Shown here: positions 25,276 to 33,410 of the stretch, piece by piece | How positions within the stretch are numbered: position 1 is the first letter of the stretch | Layout of the letters: every line of letters begins with the position of its first letter | From: an uncultured Christensenella sp. | Lineage (GTDB): Bacteria; Bacillota; Clostridia; Christensenellales; Borkfalkiaceae | Assembly (NCBI GenBank): GCA_910576655.1 | Contig: CAJTJC010000002.1 | Span: forward strand, 62,001-126,000 | Reading direction: 5' to 3' | DNA: 64,000 bases | Position numbers and translations under genes: made by a program | Notes under the pieces: generated by a model | Databases searched by the model: none | Told to the model about the DNA's origin: nothing | The model's input: the letters and a program-made list of their open reading frames with translations, nothing else

Positions 25276-25586
25276 TGGAACAGATAAACACCGAAAAATT
25301 CGACGAGCTTTTAAAGGGCGACAAGCCCGTGGTATGCGACTTTTTTGCAACCTGGTGCGGACCTTGCAAAATGCTTGCGCCCGTAATGGAAGAGGTCAGC
25401 CGCGACTTTGCGGACAAGGCGGTATTCGTCAAGGTTGACGTGGACGAAAACGGCGACCTTGCAAGAAGGTACGGAGTTATGTCTATTCCGCAGGTATTCG
25501 TTTTCAAGAACGGAGAAGAGGCTGCTAAATCAGTCGGCTACACTTCCAAAACCGAAACCGCGGAATTTCTTAAAAACAACCTTTAA
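25275..25586 (+). CDS. trxA: Thioredoxin
   Basis: 103 aa. Active site WCGPCK (~29-34), cis-Pro in MSIPQVFVFKNGE, normal single-domain thioredoxin length. General disulfide reductant. The RBS AAGGAG is inside the 3' end of hisS. The gene ends at a bidirectional terminator. Confidence 0.95.
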   Translation: MEQINTEKFDELLKGDKPVVCDFFATWCGPCKMLAPVMEEVSRDFADKAVFVKVDVDENGDLARRYGVMSIPQVFVFKNGEEAAKSVGYTSKTETAEFLKNNL

Positions 25587-25616
25587 AAAAACAGCCCCGA
25601 TTTAAGGGGCTGTTTT
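25587..25616. terminator. Bidirectional terminator shared by trxA and the convergent gene
   Basis: AAAAAACAGCCCC, loop GATTTAA, GGGGCTGTTTTTT. The stop codon of the minus-strand gene (25602-25604) is inside the hairpin. Confidence 0.88.
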
Positions 25617-27035
25617 TTGTTCTTGTGGACGTGGACTTTCGGTAATCAATGCGGCAAGTCCGTTCAGTTTGTTTCCGTTTAACGGAAAAGCTTTAATCAG
25701 CATGGCGTAAACTATTACCAGCGCCGCGGCGGAAAATACGGGGCTTATTACGTACAGTCCGTTTATGCTTAGCAGCGTCCGCGTATACATCAGCCATTGC
25801 GCCGTTTCCAGAAGCGCGTAAGCGATAAACGAGTTTTTGTCGCGGTACGCGGCAAAATATATTATTAAAAATATTTCGGCGATATAGTAAAACCTGTCAA
25901 GCATCTTCGGCATAAAGAACACCGAATTGAGGGGTAACAGTATGCAGAGCAAAAGCACGCTTTGCGCGTTGAGCACCTTGCCGCTTTTTTTAAGCACGCT
26001 TACTATTATGAGTGTATCCGTGACGGCGGTTATCGCAATAAACAGCACGAGAAGAATATAATAAGCGACGCTTTTGTCGGGTATCGACGAAAATGGCAAC
26101 AAAATATTCGCGCAGTGTCCGTTCAGCGCGTGCCCCGCATTGCCCACGGCTACCTGATTGAAATAGACGTCGAACACCTTGAAGAAGCTTCCGCCGAAGA
26201 ATACGGGCAGACAGCTTAACGCCATAAACGCAAGCGGTACCAGCCATATATATCGCCAAAGCAGATATTTTCTTCCATCGGTATCTCTTGCAAGCAGCAG
26301 GACGAGCCCTACGGGCAAAATCAATACGGTCTGCATTTTGAATGCAAGCCCCAGACCGATAAACAGATAAGCGGGTACGGAAAGGCGCTTCAACGCGAAG
26401 TATATGCCTGCGACGGCGCACATGGTGTACATGGTATCGCACTGCGCCCATTGACTGCTGTTGGTAAACGGTATGGGAAGCAGAAGAAAAATAGCCGCCC
26501 AAAGATAGTTGAAGCTTTCTTTTCTTACTAATCCCACAAGCTTTATCGCAAAGAAAACCGTTCCCGCCTCGAAATAGAAGGACAGCGTTTTAATAAGGTA
26601 CAGGTCGCTGATATTCATACGGGAAAAGGCTATTAAAAAGTAATTATAAAGCGGGGGATAGTTTCCCACCTGCTTGATAAAGCAGTCCGCAAGTGGCAGG
26701 CTTCTGTATTCCTCTACCCATTGCGACAGATGATTTACGTAGTCCTTGCTCTGAAAGTTTGCAAAACAAATTCGTACGGCGTAAGACAGCGCAAGCATAA
26801 CCGCGATAATAATAACCGTCGTTGCGCTCTTTTTGTGTTTTGCGGCTGCGAATACGAAGTATATTGCTAACGGCAGAGCCGTGGCAACGTAGATAAACGC
26901 GCAGCTTGCGGCGCCGTAATGTGCGGGCAGGGGCAGGCGCGCCTTTGCCAAATCGAATGCAAAAAGCACCGCAAAAAGTATTGCGCATACGCAAAATATC
27001 CAAAATCTGTAATCCTTTAAACGCGCTTTATCCAT
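25602..27035 (-). CDS. Polytopic GT-C-type glycosyltransferase
   Basis: 477 aa with about 11-12 transmembrane helices. The first periplasmic-side loop holds acidic residues and YPPLYNYFLIAFSRM, as in GT-C mannosyl/glucosyltransferases; SSQWAQCDTMYTMCAVAGIYF resembles the ALG8-type 'QxDxxY' region. Family role: transfers a sugar from a polyprenyl-phosphate donor on the outer face of the membrane. AGAGGT lies before ATG 27035, behind a good promoter. It faces the divergent glycosylation operon at 27200. Acceptor unknown. Confidence 0.75.
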   Translation of the reverse strand: MDKARLKDYRFWIFCVCAILFAVLFAFDLAKARLPLPAHYGAASCAFIYVATALPLAIYFVFAAAKHKKSATTVIIIAVMLALSYAVRICFANFQSKDYVNHLSQWVEEYRSLPLADCFIKQVGNYPPLYNYFLIAFSRMNISDLYLIKTLSFYFEAGTVFFAIKLVGLVRKESFNYLWAAIFLLLPIPFTNSSQWAQCDTMYTMCAVAGIYFALKRLSVPAYLFIGLGLAFKMQTVLILPVGLVLLLARDTDGRKYLLWRYIWLVPLAFMALSCLPVFFGGSFFKVFDVYFNQVAVGNAGHALNGHCANILLPFSSIPDKSVAYYILLVLFIAITAVTDTLIIVSVLKKSGKVLNAQSVLLLCILLPLNSVFFMPKMLDRFYYIAEIFLIIYFAAYRDKNSFIAYALLETAQWLMYTRTLLSINGLYVISPVFSAAALVIVYAMLIKAFPLNGNKLNGLAALITESPRPQEQKTAP

Positions 27036-27051
27036 AAATTACCTCTGAATG

Positions 27052-27080
27052 ATTATATAACAATGTTTTGCATTTATCAA
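27052..27080 (-). promoter_or_regulatory. Promoter of the minus-strand GT-C gene
   Basis: TTGATA (27080-27075), 17-bp spacer, TATAAT (27057-27052). Back to back with the plus-strand promoter at 27090-27118. Confidence 0.75.
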
Positions 27081-27089
27081 GTTAAATAG

Positions 27090-27118
27090 TTGTAATTTGA
27101 TTTGCGCAGTGTTATAAT
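27090..27118 (+). promoter_or_regulatory. Promoter of the GT-C/GtrB/GtrA operon
   Basis: TTGTAA (27090-27095), 17-bp spacer, TATAAT (27113-27118); start near 27125, upstream of two palindromes. Confidence 0.7.
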
Positions 27119-27135
27119 TATTTAAAAAATCGACG

Positions 27136-27178
27136 GCAAAAGGGGTTGCAACCCCTTTTGCGTTTGCAATGCAAACGC
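27136..27178. repeat. Two adjoining palindromes in the leader of the glycosylation operon
   Basis: 27136-27161 is a perfect 26-bp palindrome with half GCAAAAGGGGTTG. 27160-27178 is GCGTTTGC-AAT-GCAAACGC. Both lie between the start of transcription and the RBS. They could be RNA hairpins (an attenuator with a short T4) or a dyad operator; both contain TTGCAA-like centres. Confidence 0.6.
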
Positions 27179-27199
27179 AAAAAGATAAGGGAACAGCAG

Positions 27200-28726
27200 A
27201 TGGAAGAAGCGACCTCGAACGGCAGATTTAAAGAATTTATAACCCGCTACGGACATTTTTTCTGGATAGCGGGTTTAACCTTTCTTTTTATTACCGTTTG
27301 CAGCACCTGCTCTTTTCTGTATCCCAACAACGAATGGGTGGACTCGAATATATATTTCACGGTGGGCAAGGCGTTGCTGCGCGGTAAGGTGCTTTACAGG
27401 GATATATTCGACCATAAGGGGCCTTTTATCTACTGGGCGCACTCGCTTGCGTATCTTATTTCGCACCGCAACTTTATAGGCGTATATCTTTTAGAGCTTG
27501 CGCTGGCGTTCGTGCTTATATACGCGGAATACAGAATACTGCTTCTGTACGTCGAAAAAAAGCACGCGCTTATATGTCTTCCGCTCGTGGCTTTTGCAAG
27601 CTACGCTACTTACGCTCTTTTCTACGGCGACAGCGCGGAGGAATTCGTTTTGCCGTTTATGGCTGTTTCGCTGCTGCATATCCTGCAGTTATCGAGGGGC
27701 GGGAAGCTCGGGCTTGTAAAGTACGGCGCGGCGGGCGCGTTCACGGCCTATACGTTCTGGATAAAATACACGCTTTGCGGCTTCTATTTCGGGTGGGCGC
27801 TGCTCGTGCTGATATTCGAATTGAAGGATAAAAATTACAAGCGTCTGCTTGCGGGCGTCGGCGTTTTCTTCGCGGCGTTTGCGGTAGTCTCTCTGCCCGT
27901 ATTCGTTTACTTCGGCGTAAACGGCGCCTTTGCCGAGCTTTGGGAAGTGTACTTTTACGACAACCTTTTCGTATATACCACGGGTACCGAGGGCGATATA
28001 GTAGGAATTTTCAAGAAGATTTTTACGCCGCTTTGGCTGTTTATCCGTTCTATATTTTACGGTCTTACCTTTTATATTTTTATAATCCCCGGCTTCGTGT
28101 ATTTCGCAACGTCCAAGGAATATTGCCGCCGCGAAAAGGCGGTAATATTCGCGCTCTTCGGCGCAATGAATTTTTTTATTTACGCAGGCGGACGCGGCGG
28201 CGCGTATTACGGACTTACCGTAAATATTTTTTCGTTTACGGGCGCGGTCGCGCTGTTCAAGGTAAGGTTTGCGCAAAAGGCGCGGGACAGGCTGCTTAAA
28301 AGGTTCTGCCTGACGGCGGGCGTGTGCGCGTTCGTCCTGACGGGACTGTCCGTTGCGGTCAATCCCATAAGGTACCGAATTTTCGCTCCCGTAAGCTCGC
28401 GCGTGCAATACAAGTTTGCAAGGATTATCGACGAACACCCTTCGGGCAATATCATAAATTACGGCGTGCTGGATTTGGGTATTCATACCGCTACCGACAC
28501 CGTTCCCGACTGTAAATATTTTTTCAAACCCAACATAGCCCTGCCCGAAATAATGCAGACGCAGACCGAGTGGGTGACGGAGGGGAAGGCACACTACGTC
28601 GTCTGCCTTGCGCCGCTGCCCGAGGAAATTTCGGACAAGTACGAGCTGCTTGCCGAGGAAAAGCAACGCAGCGACAGTAAAGTAGAAACGTATTATCTGT
28701 ACGGATTAAAGGAATTCATAAAATGA
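27200..28726 (+). CDS. Polytopic GT-C (PMT_2/GT39-like) glycosyltransferase
   Basis: 508 aa from ATG 27200 (AAGGGA upstream); an in-frame TTG start further up lies inside a palindrome and is rejected. About 11 transmembrane helices. The first outside loop has DSNIYFTVGKALLRGKVLYR followed by DIFDHKGPFIYW, the usual acidic catalytic loop and 'D..KGP' pattern of PMT_2 enzymes. A C-terminal soluble part follows ~residue 415. First gene of an operon with GtrB- and GtrA-like genes, so it probably uses a lipid-linked sugar made by GtrB. Overlaps the next gene as ATGA. Confidence 0.78.
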   Translation: MEEATSNGRFKEFITRYGHFFWIAGLTFLFITVCSTCSFLYPNNEWVDSNIYFTVGKALLRGKVLYRDIFDHKGPFIYWAHSLAYLISHRNFIGVYLLELALAFVLIYAEYRILLLYVEKKHALICLPLVAFASYATYALFYGDSAEEFVLPFMAVSLLHILQLSRGGKLGLVKYGAAGAFTAYTFWIKYTLCGFYFGWALLVLIFELKDKNYKRLLAGVGVFFAAFAVVSLPVFVYFGVNGAFAELWEVYFYDNLFVYTTGTEGDIVGIFKKIFTPLWLFIRSIFYGLTFYIFIIPGFVYFATSKEYCRREKAVIFALFGAMNFFIYAGGRGGAYYGLTVNIFSFTGAVALFKVRFAQKARDRLLKRFCLTAGVCAFVLTGLSVAVNPIRYRIFAPVSSRVQYKFARIIDEHPSGNIINYGVLDLGIHTATDTVPDCKYFFKPNIALPEIMQTQTEWVTEGKAHYVVCLAPLPEEISDKYELLAEEKQRSDSKVETYYLYGLKEFIK

Positions 28727-29682
28727 CGGTTTTATACTTGGTAATTCCCTGCTATAACGAGCAGGAGGCTCTGCCCGTATCGGCGCCCAGGCTTATGGAC
28801 AAGCTTAACTCGCTTATATCCGCGGGCGCAATAGGCGACGAAAGCAGAATACTTTTCGTCAACGACGGCTCGCACGATAAAACGTGGGAAATCATTACTC
28901 AATTGCACGATAAGGATAAGCATTATTCGGGCGTCAATCTTTCGCGCAACCGCGGTCAGCAGAACGCAATGCTTGCGGGGCTGGAAACGGCGGCAAGGTT
29001 TGCCGACGCTATGATTACGGTCGACGTGGATTTGCAGGACGACATAAACGCGGTGGACGAGATGCTTGAAAAGTACGAGTCGGGTTGCGATATAGTTTAC
29101 GGCGTGCGCAACGCGCGTAAAAAGGACAGCTTTTTCAAGCGCTTTACCGCAGAGGGCTTTTATAAAGTCATAAATAAAATGGGCGGCGAGATAATATTCA
29201 ATCATTCGGAGTACCGACTGATGTCGCGGCGCGCGGTCAAGGCGTTGAGCGAGTATAAGGAGTGCAACCTGTTTTTAAGGGGCCTTGTGCCCATGATAGG
29301 CTATAAGTCGGACGTGGTTTTTTACGAGCGTGAAAAGCGCATAGCGGGCGAAAGCAAGTATCCGCTTAAAAAGATGCTTGCGCTTGCGTACGAGGGTATA
29401 ACCTCGCTTACGCTTACGCCCATTAAAATAATCCGCAGCGCGGGCGTGCTGTTTACGCTTTTGGGGTTAGCGGGGCTTGCCGCGACTATTACGCTTTACT
29501 GCCTCGGCATAGCTGGCTCGGTATGGATATTGCTTTCCGCGTTGGTTGCTATGAGCGGCATAATCGAATTTTCCGTCGGCATAGTAGGCGACTACGTGGG
29601 TAAAACCTATTTCGAGGTAAAGCACAGACCGCGCTATTTTATTTCCGAAAGTCTGGTAGACGAAGAAAATGAACGCAGTTAA
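28723..29682 (+). CDS. GtrB/DPM1-like polyprenyl-phosphate glycosyltransferase (GT2)
   Basis: 319 aa. GT2 fold at 1-230: VIPCYNEQEALPVS, FVNDGSHDKTWEI, SRNRGQQNAMLAG and the metal-binding DVDLQDD. Two transmembrane helices at ~240-300, as in GtrB and DPM1-type enzymes. It should charge undecaprenyl phosphate with a hexose on the cytoplasmic face. Overlaps both neighbours, so strongly coupled to the GT-C gene and gtrA. Confidence 0.88.
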   Translation: MTVLYLVIPCYNEQEALPVSAPRLMDKLNSLISAGAIGDESRILFVNDGSHDKTWEIITQLHDKDKHYSGVNLSRNRGQQNAMLAGLETAARFADAMITVDVDLQDDINAVDEMLEKYESGCDIVYGVRNARKKDSFFKRFTAEGFYKVINKMGGEIIFNHSEYRLMSRRAVKALSEYKECNLFLRGLVPMIGYKSDVVFYEREKRIAGESKYPLKKMLALAYEGITSLTLTPIKIIRSAGVLFTLLGLAGLAATITLYCLGIAGSVWILLSALVAMSGIIEFSVGIVGDYVGKTYFEVKHRPRYFISESLVDEENERS

Positions 29683-30235
29683 GGGCTTTTTTAAAAAATT
29701 CATAGATAAAAAGACGCTGAAATTTCTCGTGGTCGGCGTTGCGAATACCGCCGTCGGCATGGGTATAATGCTGCTGCTTTCCTTTATTTTCAATAGTACG
29801 GTACCCGAATTTGCGGCACGGCTGGTATTCACGTTAGGCACAACAAATTACACTGCGTCATATATTATTTCGTCGGCTGTAAATTACGTTGCCGGCGGCA
29901 TACTCAGCTATTTTTTAAATAAGTACTGGTCCTTCGGCAACCGCGAAAAGTCTAAAATTATAGTTGCGAAATTTATAATTACCGTAGTTATCAGCTACGC
30001 GGCCTCGTATCTCGGTGCAAAGCCGTTGATGGAGCTGCTGTTGAAGCGTTCTGGAATTGCGGTTGCGTGGAAAGAGTTTATCTCTCTGATAGCGGGCGCG
30101 GGGCTTTACACGGTGCTTAACTATTTCGGACAAAGGTTTTTCGCCTTCGCCGAAAAAAATCACGGTGCAGTAAACGCCGAGCTTGCCGCGGCGGACGCCG
30201 AGGAAATTATTGAAAAGGAAGATAAAGATGATTGA
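29669..30235 (+). CDS. GtrA-like lipid-sugar flippase
   Basis: 188 aa, four transmembrane helices, with [20 protein letters not shown] and [14 protein letters not shown]: the standard GtrA pattern. It probably flips the undecaprenyl-phosphate sugar outward for the GT-C enzyme. The C-terminus is a charged ~20-aa tail overlapping the glyA start. Confidence 0.85.
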   Translation: MNAVKGFFKKFIDKKTLKFLVVGVANTAVGMGIMLLLSFIFNSTVPEFAARLVFTLGTTNYTASYIISSAVNYVAGGILSYFLNKYWSFGNREKSKIIVAKFIITVVISYAASYLGAKPLMELLLKRSGIAVAWKEFISLIAGAGLYTVLNYFGQRFFAFAEKNHGAVNAELAAADAEEIIEKEDKDD

Positions 30236-31475
30236 TATATCTCTTATACGGGAAACCGACCCCGAAATCGCAGCCGCGCTTGAGGGCGAACTAAACCGTC
30301 AGCGGAACAATATAGAGCTGATAGCAAGCGAAAACTTCGTTTCTCCCGCAGTTCTGGCTGCGGCAGGTAGTCACCTTACCAACAAATATGCGGAGGGTTA
30401 TCCTGCGCATAGATATTACGGCGGCTGCCAATGCGTTGACGTCGCGGAAAATCTTGCGCGCGACAGACTGAAAGAGCTGTTCGGCTGCGAATACTGCAAC
30501 GTGCAGCCTCACTCGGGTGCAAGCGCAAATCTTGCGGTGCTGTTCGCTGCGTGCGAAACGGGCGATACCGTTATGGGCATGAATCTTTCGCACGGCGGTC
30601 ATCTTTCGCACGGCTCACCCGTGAATATTTCGGGCAAGTATTTTAAAATAGTGCCCTACGGCGTCGGCGGGAACGGACGCATAGACTACGACGAAATGGA
30701 AAAAACCGCGCTGGAATGTAAGCCGAAGCTGATAATATGCGGCGCAAGCGCCTATCCGAGAATAATCGATTTCAAGCGTATCCGTGAAATCTGCGATAAG
30801 TGCGGAGCGCTTATGATGGCTGATATAGCGCATATTGCGGGCTTGGTTGCGGCCGGGCTTCACCCCTCGCCCGTGCCGTATGCGGATTTCGTAACGTCAA
30901 CCACGCATAAAACTTTGCGCGGCCCGCGCGGCGGCATAATAATGTGCCGTGAAAAGTGGGGCAAGGCTATCGACAAAGCCATATTCCCCGGCGTACAGGG
31001 CGGACCGCTTATGCACATAATCGCGGCAAAGGCGGTCGCTTTTAAGGAAGCGTTGAGCCCCGAATTTAAGGAATATCAGAAACAGATATTAAAAAATTCC
31101 GCAGCAATGGCGCGAATGTTCACTAAGCGCGGAATAAAAATGGTTTCCGGTGGAACGGATAATCACCTCATACTGCTCGATTTAAGGGGCAAGGATATAA
31201 CCGGCAAACAACTTGAAGTAATGCTTGACGAAGTTAATATTACGGTAAACAAAAACGCAATACCGTTCGATACGCAAAGTCCGTTTGTAACATCGGGTAT
31301 ACGCATAGGTACTCCGGCAATAACCACTCGCGGAATGAAAGAGCAAGAGGCGGAAAAAATTGCGGACTTAATCTGCGAGGTTATCGAAAAACGCGAAAGT
31401 GCGCATGATTTCGTTAAGTCCGAAGTTGCGGCATTAAGCAAAGCGTTTCCGCTGTACGAAAACTGCATAAAATAA
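30228..31475 (+). CDS. glyA: Serine hydroxymethyltransferase
   Basis: 415 aa from ATG 30228 (AAGGAAG upstream). PLP enzyme: [49 protein letters not shown], and the PLP lysine in [14 protein letters not shown]. Interconverts serine and glycine with tetrahydrofolate, supplying one-carbon units. Overlaps gtrA by 8 bases, an odd coupling of metabolism with surface glycosylation; it ends at a terminator. Confidence 0.97.
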   Translation: MIDISLIRETDPEIAAALEGELNRQRNNIELIASENFVSPAVLAAAGSHLTNKYAEGYPAHRYYGGCQCVDVAENLARDRLKELFGCEYCNVQPHSGASANLAVLFAACETGDTVMGMNLSHGGHLSHGSPVNISGKYFKIVPYGVGGNGRIDYDEMEKTALECKPKLIICGASAYPRIIDFKRIREICDKCGALMMADIAHIAGLVAAGLHPSPVPYADFVTSTTHKTLRGPRGGIIMCREKWGKAIDKAIFPGVQGGPLMHIIAAKAVAFKEALSPEFKEYQKQILKNSAAMARMFTKRGIKMVSGGTDNHLILLDLRGKDITGKQLEVMLDEVNITVNKNAIPFDTQSPFVTSGIRIGTPAITTRGMKEQEAEKIADLICEVIEKRESAHDFVKSEVAALSKAFPLYENCIK

Positions 31476-31483
31476 TAATTATA

Positions 31484-31521
31484 AAAACAGGCGGCGAAGT
31501 GAAAACTTCGCCGCCTGTTTT
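31484..31521. terminator. Bidirectional terminator between glyA and the XRE regulator
   Basis: AAAACAGGCGGCGAAGT, loop GAAA, ACTTCGCCGCCTGTTTT. The stop of the minus-strand regulator gene (31520) overlaps the right arm. Confidence 0.88.
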
Positions 31522-31843
31522 ATATTTTTGAAATAAGAAAATTTATAAAGTCAATCGCTTCCTTGCTCTGCCTGCGGTCAAGCGAGGAATACAGCCCAAG
31601 CAAAAGCTTTTCCTCATCGGTCAGCTCGCGCATGACATTTACGTTGCCAAAATCGTCCGAACGGCCGAGCAGGTAATCGCAGGTACACTCGAATACGTCC
31701 GCAAGGGCGCATATAAATTTAGCGGAGGGCTCTACTTTTTCGTTCTCCCAAAAGTTGACCGCCTTAAAGCTTGCCCCTATTTTTTTAGCCAAAGCGCGCT
31801 GGCTTAAACCCTTTTCTTCTCGCAGCTGTTTTATTCTGTACAT
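31520..31843 (-). CDS. XRE-family transcriptional regulator
   Basis: 107 aa. N-terminal lambda-repressor HTH at residues 1-62: IKQLREEKGLSQRALAKKIG, then FKAVNFWENEKVEPSAKFIC and ALADVFECTCDYLLGRSDD. The C-terminal ~40 aa form a helical, probably dimerising tail. AGAGG before the ATG. It faces a small lipoprotein gene; a perfect 16-bp palindrome lies at that gene's start of transcription and a half-site lies near its own promoter, so it probably represses both. Confidence 0.88.
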   Translation of the reverse strand: MYRIKQLREEKGLSQRALAKKIGASFKAVNFWENEKVEPSAKFICALADVFECTCDYLLGRSDDFGNVNVMRELTDEEKLLLGLYSSLDRRQSKEAIDFINFLISKI

Positions 31844-31879
31844 ATTTTTCCTCTTTTAGTATTAATATAATGGAAAAAT

Positions 31880-31887
31880 ATTACACA
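31880..31887. promoter_or_regulatory. Half-operator for the XRE regulator
   Basis: TATTACAC, identical to the right half of the palindrome at 31935-31950, placed about 40 bases upstream of the regulator's start codon. Confidence 0.45.
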
Positions 31888-31894
31888 TATTTGC

Positions 31895-31924
31895 TTGACA
31901 ATTTACCCAAATTACCTATATAAT
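31895..31924 (+). promoter_or_regulatory. Promoter of the small lipoprotein gene
   Basis: TTGACA (31895-31900), 18-bp spacer, TATAAT (31919-31924). Confidence 0.8.
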
Positions 31925-31934
31925 CTGTTTATAA

Positions 31935-31950
31935 GTGTAATATATTACAC
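31935..31950. promoter_or_regulatory. Palindromic operator GTGTAATATATTACAC
   Basis: A perfect 16-bp palindrome just downstream of the predicted transcription start (~31931), where a bound repressor would block the polymerase. Likely site of the divergently encoded XRE protein. Confidence 0.65.
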
Positions 31951-31970
31951 AAAAACAAAAGGAGAATGGT

Positions 31971-32366
31971 ATGAAAAAAGTAATTGCAGGCATTTTAACT
32001 TGTTCGCTTACCGTCGCGCTGTGTATTTTTATGGCGGCGTGCTCGGCTTCGTTCAACGGAACTTACAAGTTCTATTCTATGAGCATGAACACGGGCGGCG
32101 TAAGCGTAAACTACGAGGTCGGTAAGGAGTATATGGGCGTTACAATTAACGAGGACGCGTTCACTCTTACCGTAAACGACGACAATACCTGGTCGATGTC
32201 CATGAAAATGATGGGCGCGAACGAAAACGCAAAGGGCACCTGGGAAGAAAAGGACGGAAAGTACTATCTCACTGCCGAGGGCGAAACTCAGGCAATGGAA
32301 GTGACCGTTGACGGCAAAAAAATCACGTTCGAGCAGGACGGAGCAAAAATAGTTCTTAAAAAATAA
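31971..32366 (+). CDS. Small lipoprotein, lipocalin-like
   Basis: 131 aa. Signal peptide with lipobox FMAAC (Cys24). The mature part is beta-rich and resembles the small Firmicutes lipocalin-like/'copper-resistance'-type lipoproteins (NGTYKFYSM...DDNTWSMSM...GTWEEKDGKYYLT...ITFEQDGAKIVLKK). Function unknown. AAGGAG before the ATG. Transcribed away from an XRE regulator that probably controls it. Confidence 0.72.
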   Translation: MKKVIAGILTCSLTVALCIFMAACSASFNGTYKFYSMSMNTGGVSVNYEVGKEYMGVTINEDAFTLTVNDDNTWSMSMKMMGANENAKGTWEEKDGKYYLTAEGETQAMEVTVDGKKITFEQDGAKIVLKK

Positions 32367-32389
32367 ACATAAAAAATACGCGTATATAC

Positions 32390-32418
32390 TTGACACCGCA
32401 CGGCGGTGGAACTATAAT
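32390..32418 (+). promoter_or_regulatory. Consensus promoter of the FMN riboswitch/ribU unit
   Basis: TTGACA (32390-32395), 17-bp spacer, TATAAT (32413-32418); start near 32425, 11 nt before the aptamer. Confidence 0.88.
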
Positions 32419-32435
32419 GAAACTACAATTTAAAG

Positions 32436-32552
32436 TTATTCTTTGGGGCGGGGTGCAATTCCCCACCGGCAGTAAAGTCTGCGAAGGTCGCTTGTGACCC
32501 CGAACGGGTGCAATTCCCGTACCGACGGTATAGTCCGGATGTTAAAAGAATA
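32436..32552 (+). promoter_or_regulatory. FMN riboswitch (RFN element)
   Basis: P1 is TTATTCTTT / AAAAGAATA. Between them is the unmistakable RFN order: GGGGCGGGGTGCAATTCCCC, ACCGGCAGTAAAG, GCGAAGG, GACCCCGAACGGGTGCAATTCCC, GTACCGACGGTATAGTCCGG (broken here into short blocks) and ATG. Senses flavin mononucleotide. Confidence 0.97.
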
Positions 32553-32571
32553 GCGCGATTTATTTCGCCGC

Positions 32572-32604
32572 AAACCGTCCCGAATTTTCGGGACGGTTTT
32601 TTTC
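32572..32604 (+). terminator. FMN riboswitch terminator
   Basis: AAACCGTCCCGAA, loop TT, TTCGGGACGGTTTTTTT, 20 bases after the aptamer; the likely off-switch when FMN is bound. Confidence 0.9.
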
Positions 32605-32643
32605 AAAGAACGACTTTAAAAATAAATTTTTTGAGGTTTTCTT

Positions 32644-33336
32644 ATGGAAGAAGAAATTGAACAGACCGCTGAAAATATCGGCGGTAACGAACCGGAAACG
32701 ACCGCCGCGAAGAAAAAAAGCTTTGCCGACTTATTCCGAGGGTATTTTACGGCAACGAGGATAGCTTATATAGCATTGTTTACGGCAATTTCCTACGTTT
32801 TGGGACTATTTGACTTTACGCTGTTACCCGGAACTCCCGTAACGTTTCTGAAGCTTGATTTTTCAAACGTTTTAGTGCTTGTCGGCGGATTTTCTCTCGG
32901 CCCCGTTGCGGGTGTAATAATTGCAGTGCTTAAAGAGCTTTTGCACGCTATTACTGTCGGCAACACGGCGTTTATAGGCGAGACGGCAAACATATTGGTG
33001 GTGCTGCCCTACGTGTTGATTCCCTCGATAATTTATAAAAAGCACAAGGGAATTAAATGGGTGATTACGGGAATTACCCTCGGCTGTCTTGCGCAGTGCG
33101 TAATATCCATCCCCGTAAATTATCTGCTCACCTTCCCCGCGTTTTTGTGGGCTATGGGTAAGTCCTGGTCGGAAGGCCAGCAGCTGTTTATCGACGTGTG
33201 GTATTGGACGCTGCTGTTTAACTTTATAAAAACGCTTTGCGTTTCCGCAGTTGTATTCATAATTTACAAGCCGCTTTCGAGGCTTATAAAAATTACCAAC
33301 GAGAAGTTTACAAGACGCAAAAAAATCGAACAATAA
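32644..33336 (+). CDS. ribU: ECF riboflavin transporter S-component RibU
   Basis: 230 aa. A ~38-aa charged N-terminal extension, then six membrane helices. Family features: LDFSNVLVLVGGFSLGPVAG, VLKELLHAITVG, GETANILVVLPY. It captures riboflavin for the ECF motor; the FMN riboswitch directly upstream makes the substrate nearly certain. ATG 32644 follows GAGG by 8 bases. Confidence 0.93.
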   Translation: MEEEIEQTAENIGGNEPETTAAKKKSFADLFRGYFTATRIAYIALFTAISYVLGLFDFTLLPGTPVTFLKLDFSNVLVLVGGFSLGPVAGVIIAVLKELLHAITVGNTAFIGETANILVVLPYVLIPSIIYKKHKGIKWVITGITLGCLAQCVISIPVNYLLTFPAFLWAMGKSWSEGQQLFIDVWYWTLLFNFIKTLCVSAVVFIIYKPLSRLIKITNEKFTRRKKIEQ

Positions 33337-33343
33337 GCAAACA

Positions 33344-33374
33344 CCCGCCGCGCACAACGCGCGGCGGGGTTTTT
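33344..33374 (+). terminator. Terminator of ribU
   Basis: CCCGCCGCGC, loop ACAAC, GCGCGGCGGGGTTTTT. Its T-run lies directly against the -35 of the next promoter. Confidence 0.85.
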
Positions 33375-33375
33375 C

Positions 33376-33404
33376 TTGACAACGACCGCGCAAATTGCTA
33401 TATT
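33376..33404 (+). promoter_or_regulatory. Promoter giving leaderless tcdA mRNA
   Basis: TTGACA (33376-33381), 17-bp spacer, TATATT (33399-33404), then TGTAGT and the ATG at 33411. The expected +1 is the A of the ATG; there is no SD. Confidence 0.8.
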
Positions 33405-33410
33405 TGTAGT

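Noticed and set aside
27146..27199. Upstream TTG start for the GT-C gene
   Set aside because: It sits inside the 26-bp palindrome without an SD; ATG 27200 has AAGGGA.
33237..33410. N-terminal extension of tcdA
   Set aside because: It overlaps ribU and its terminator; the family N-terminus aligns with the ATG at 33411.
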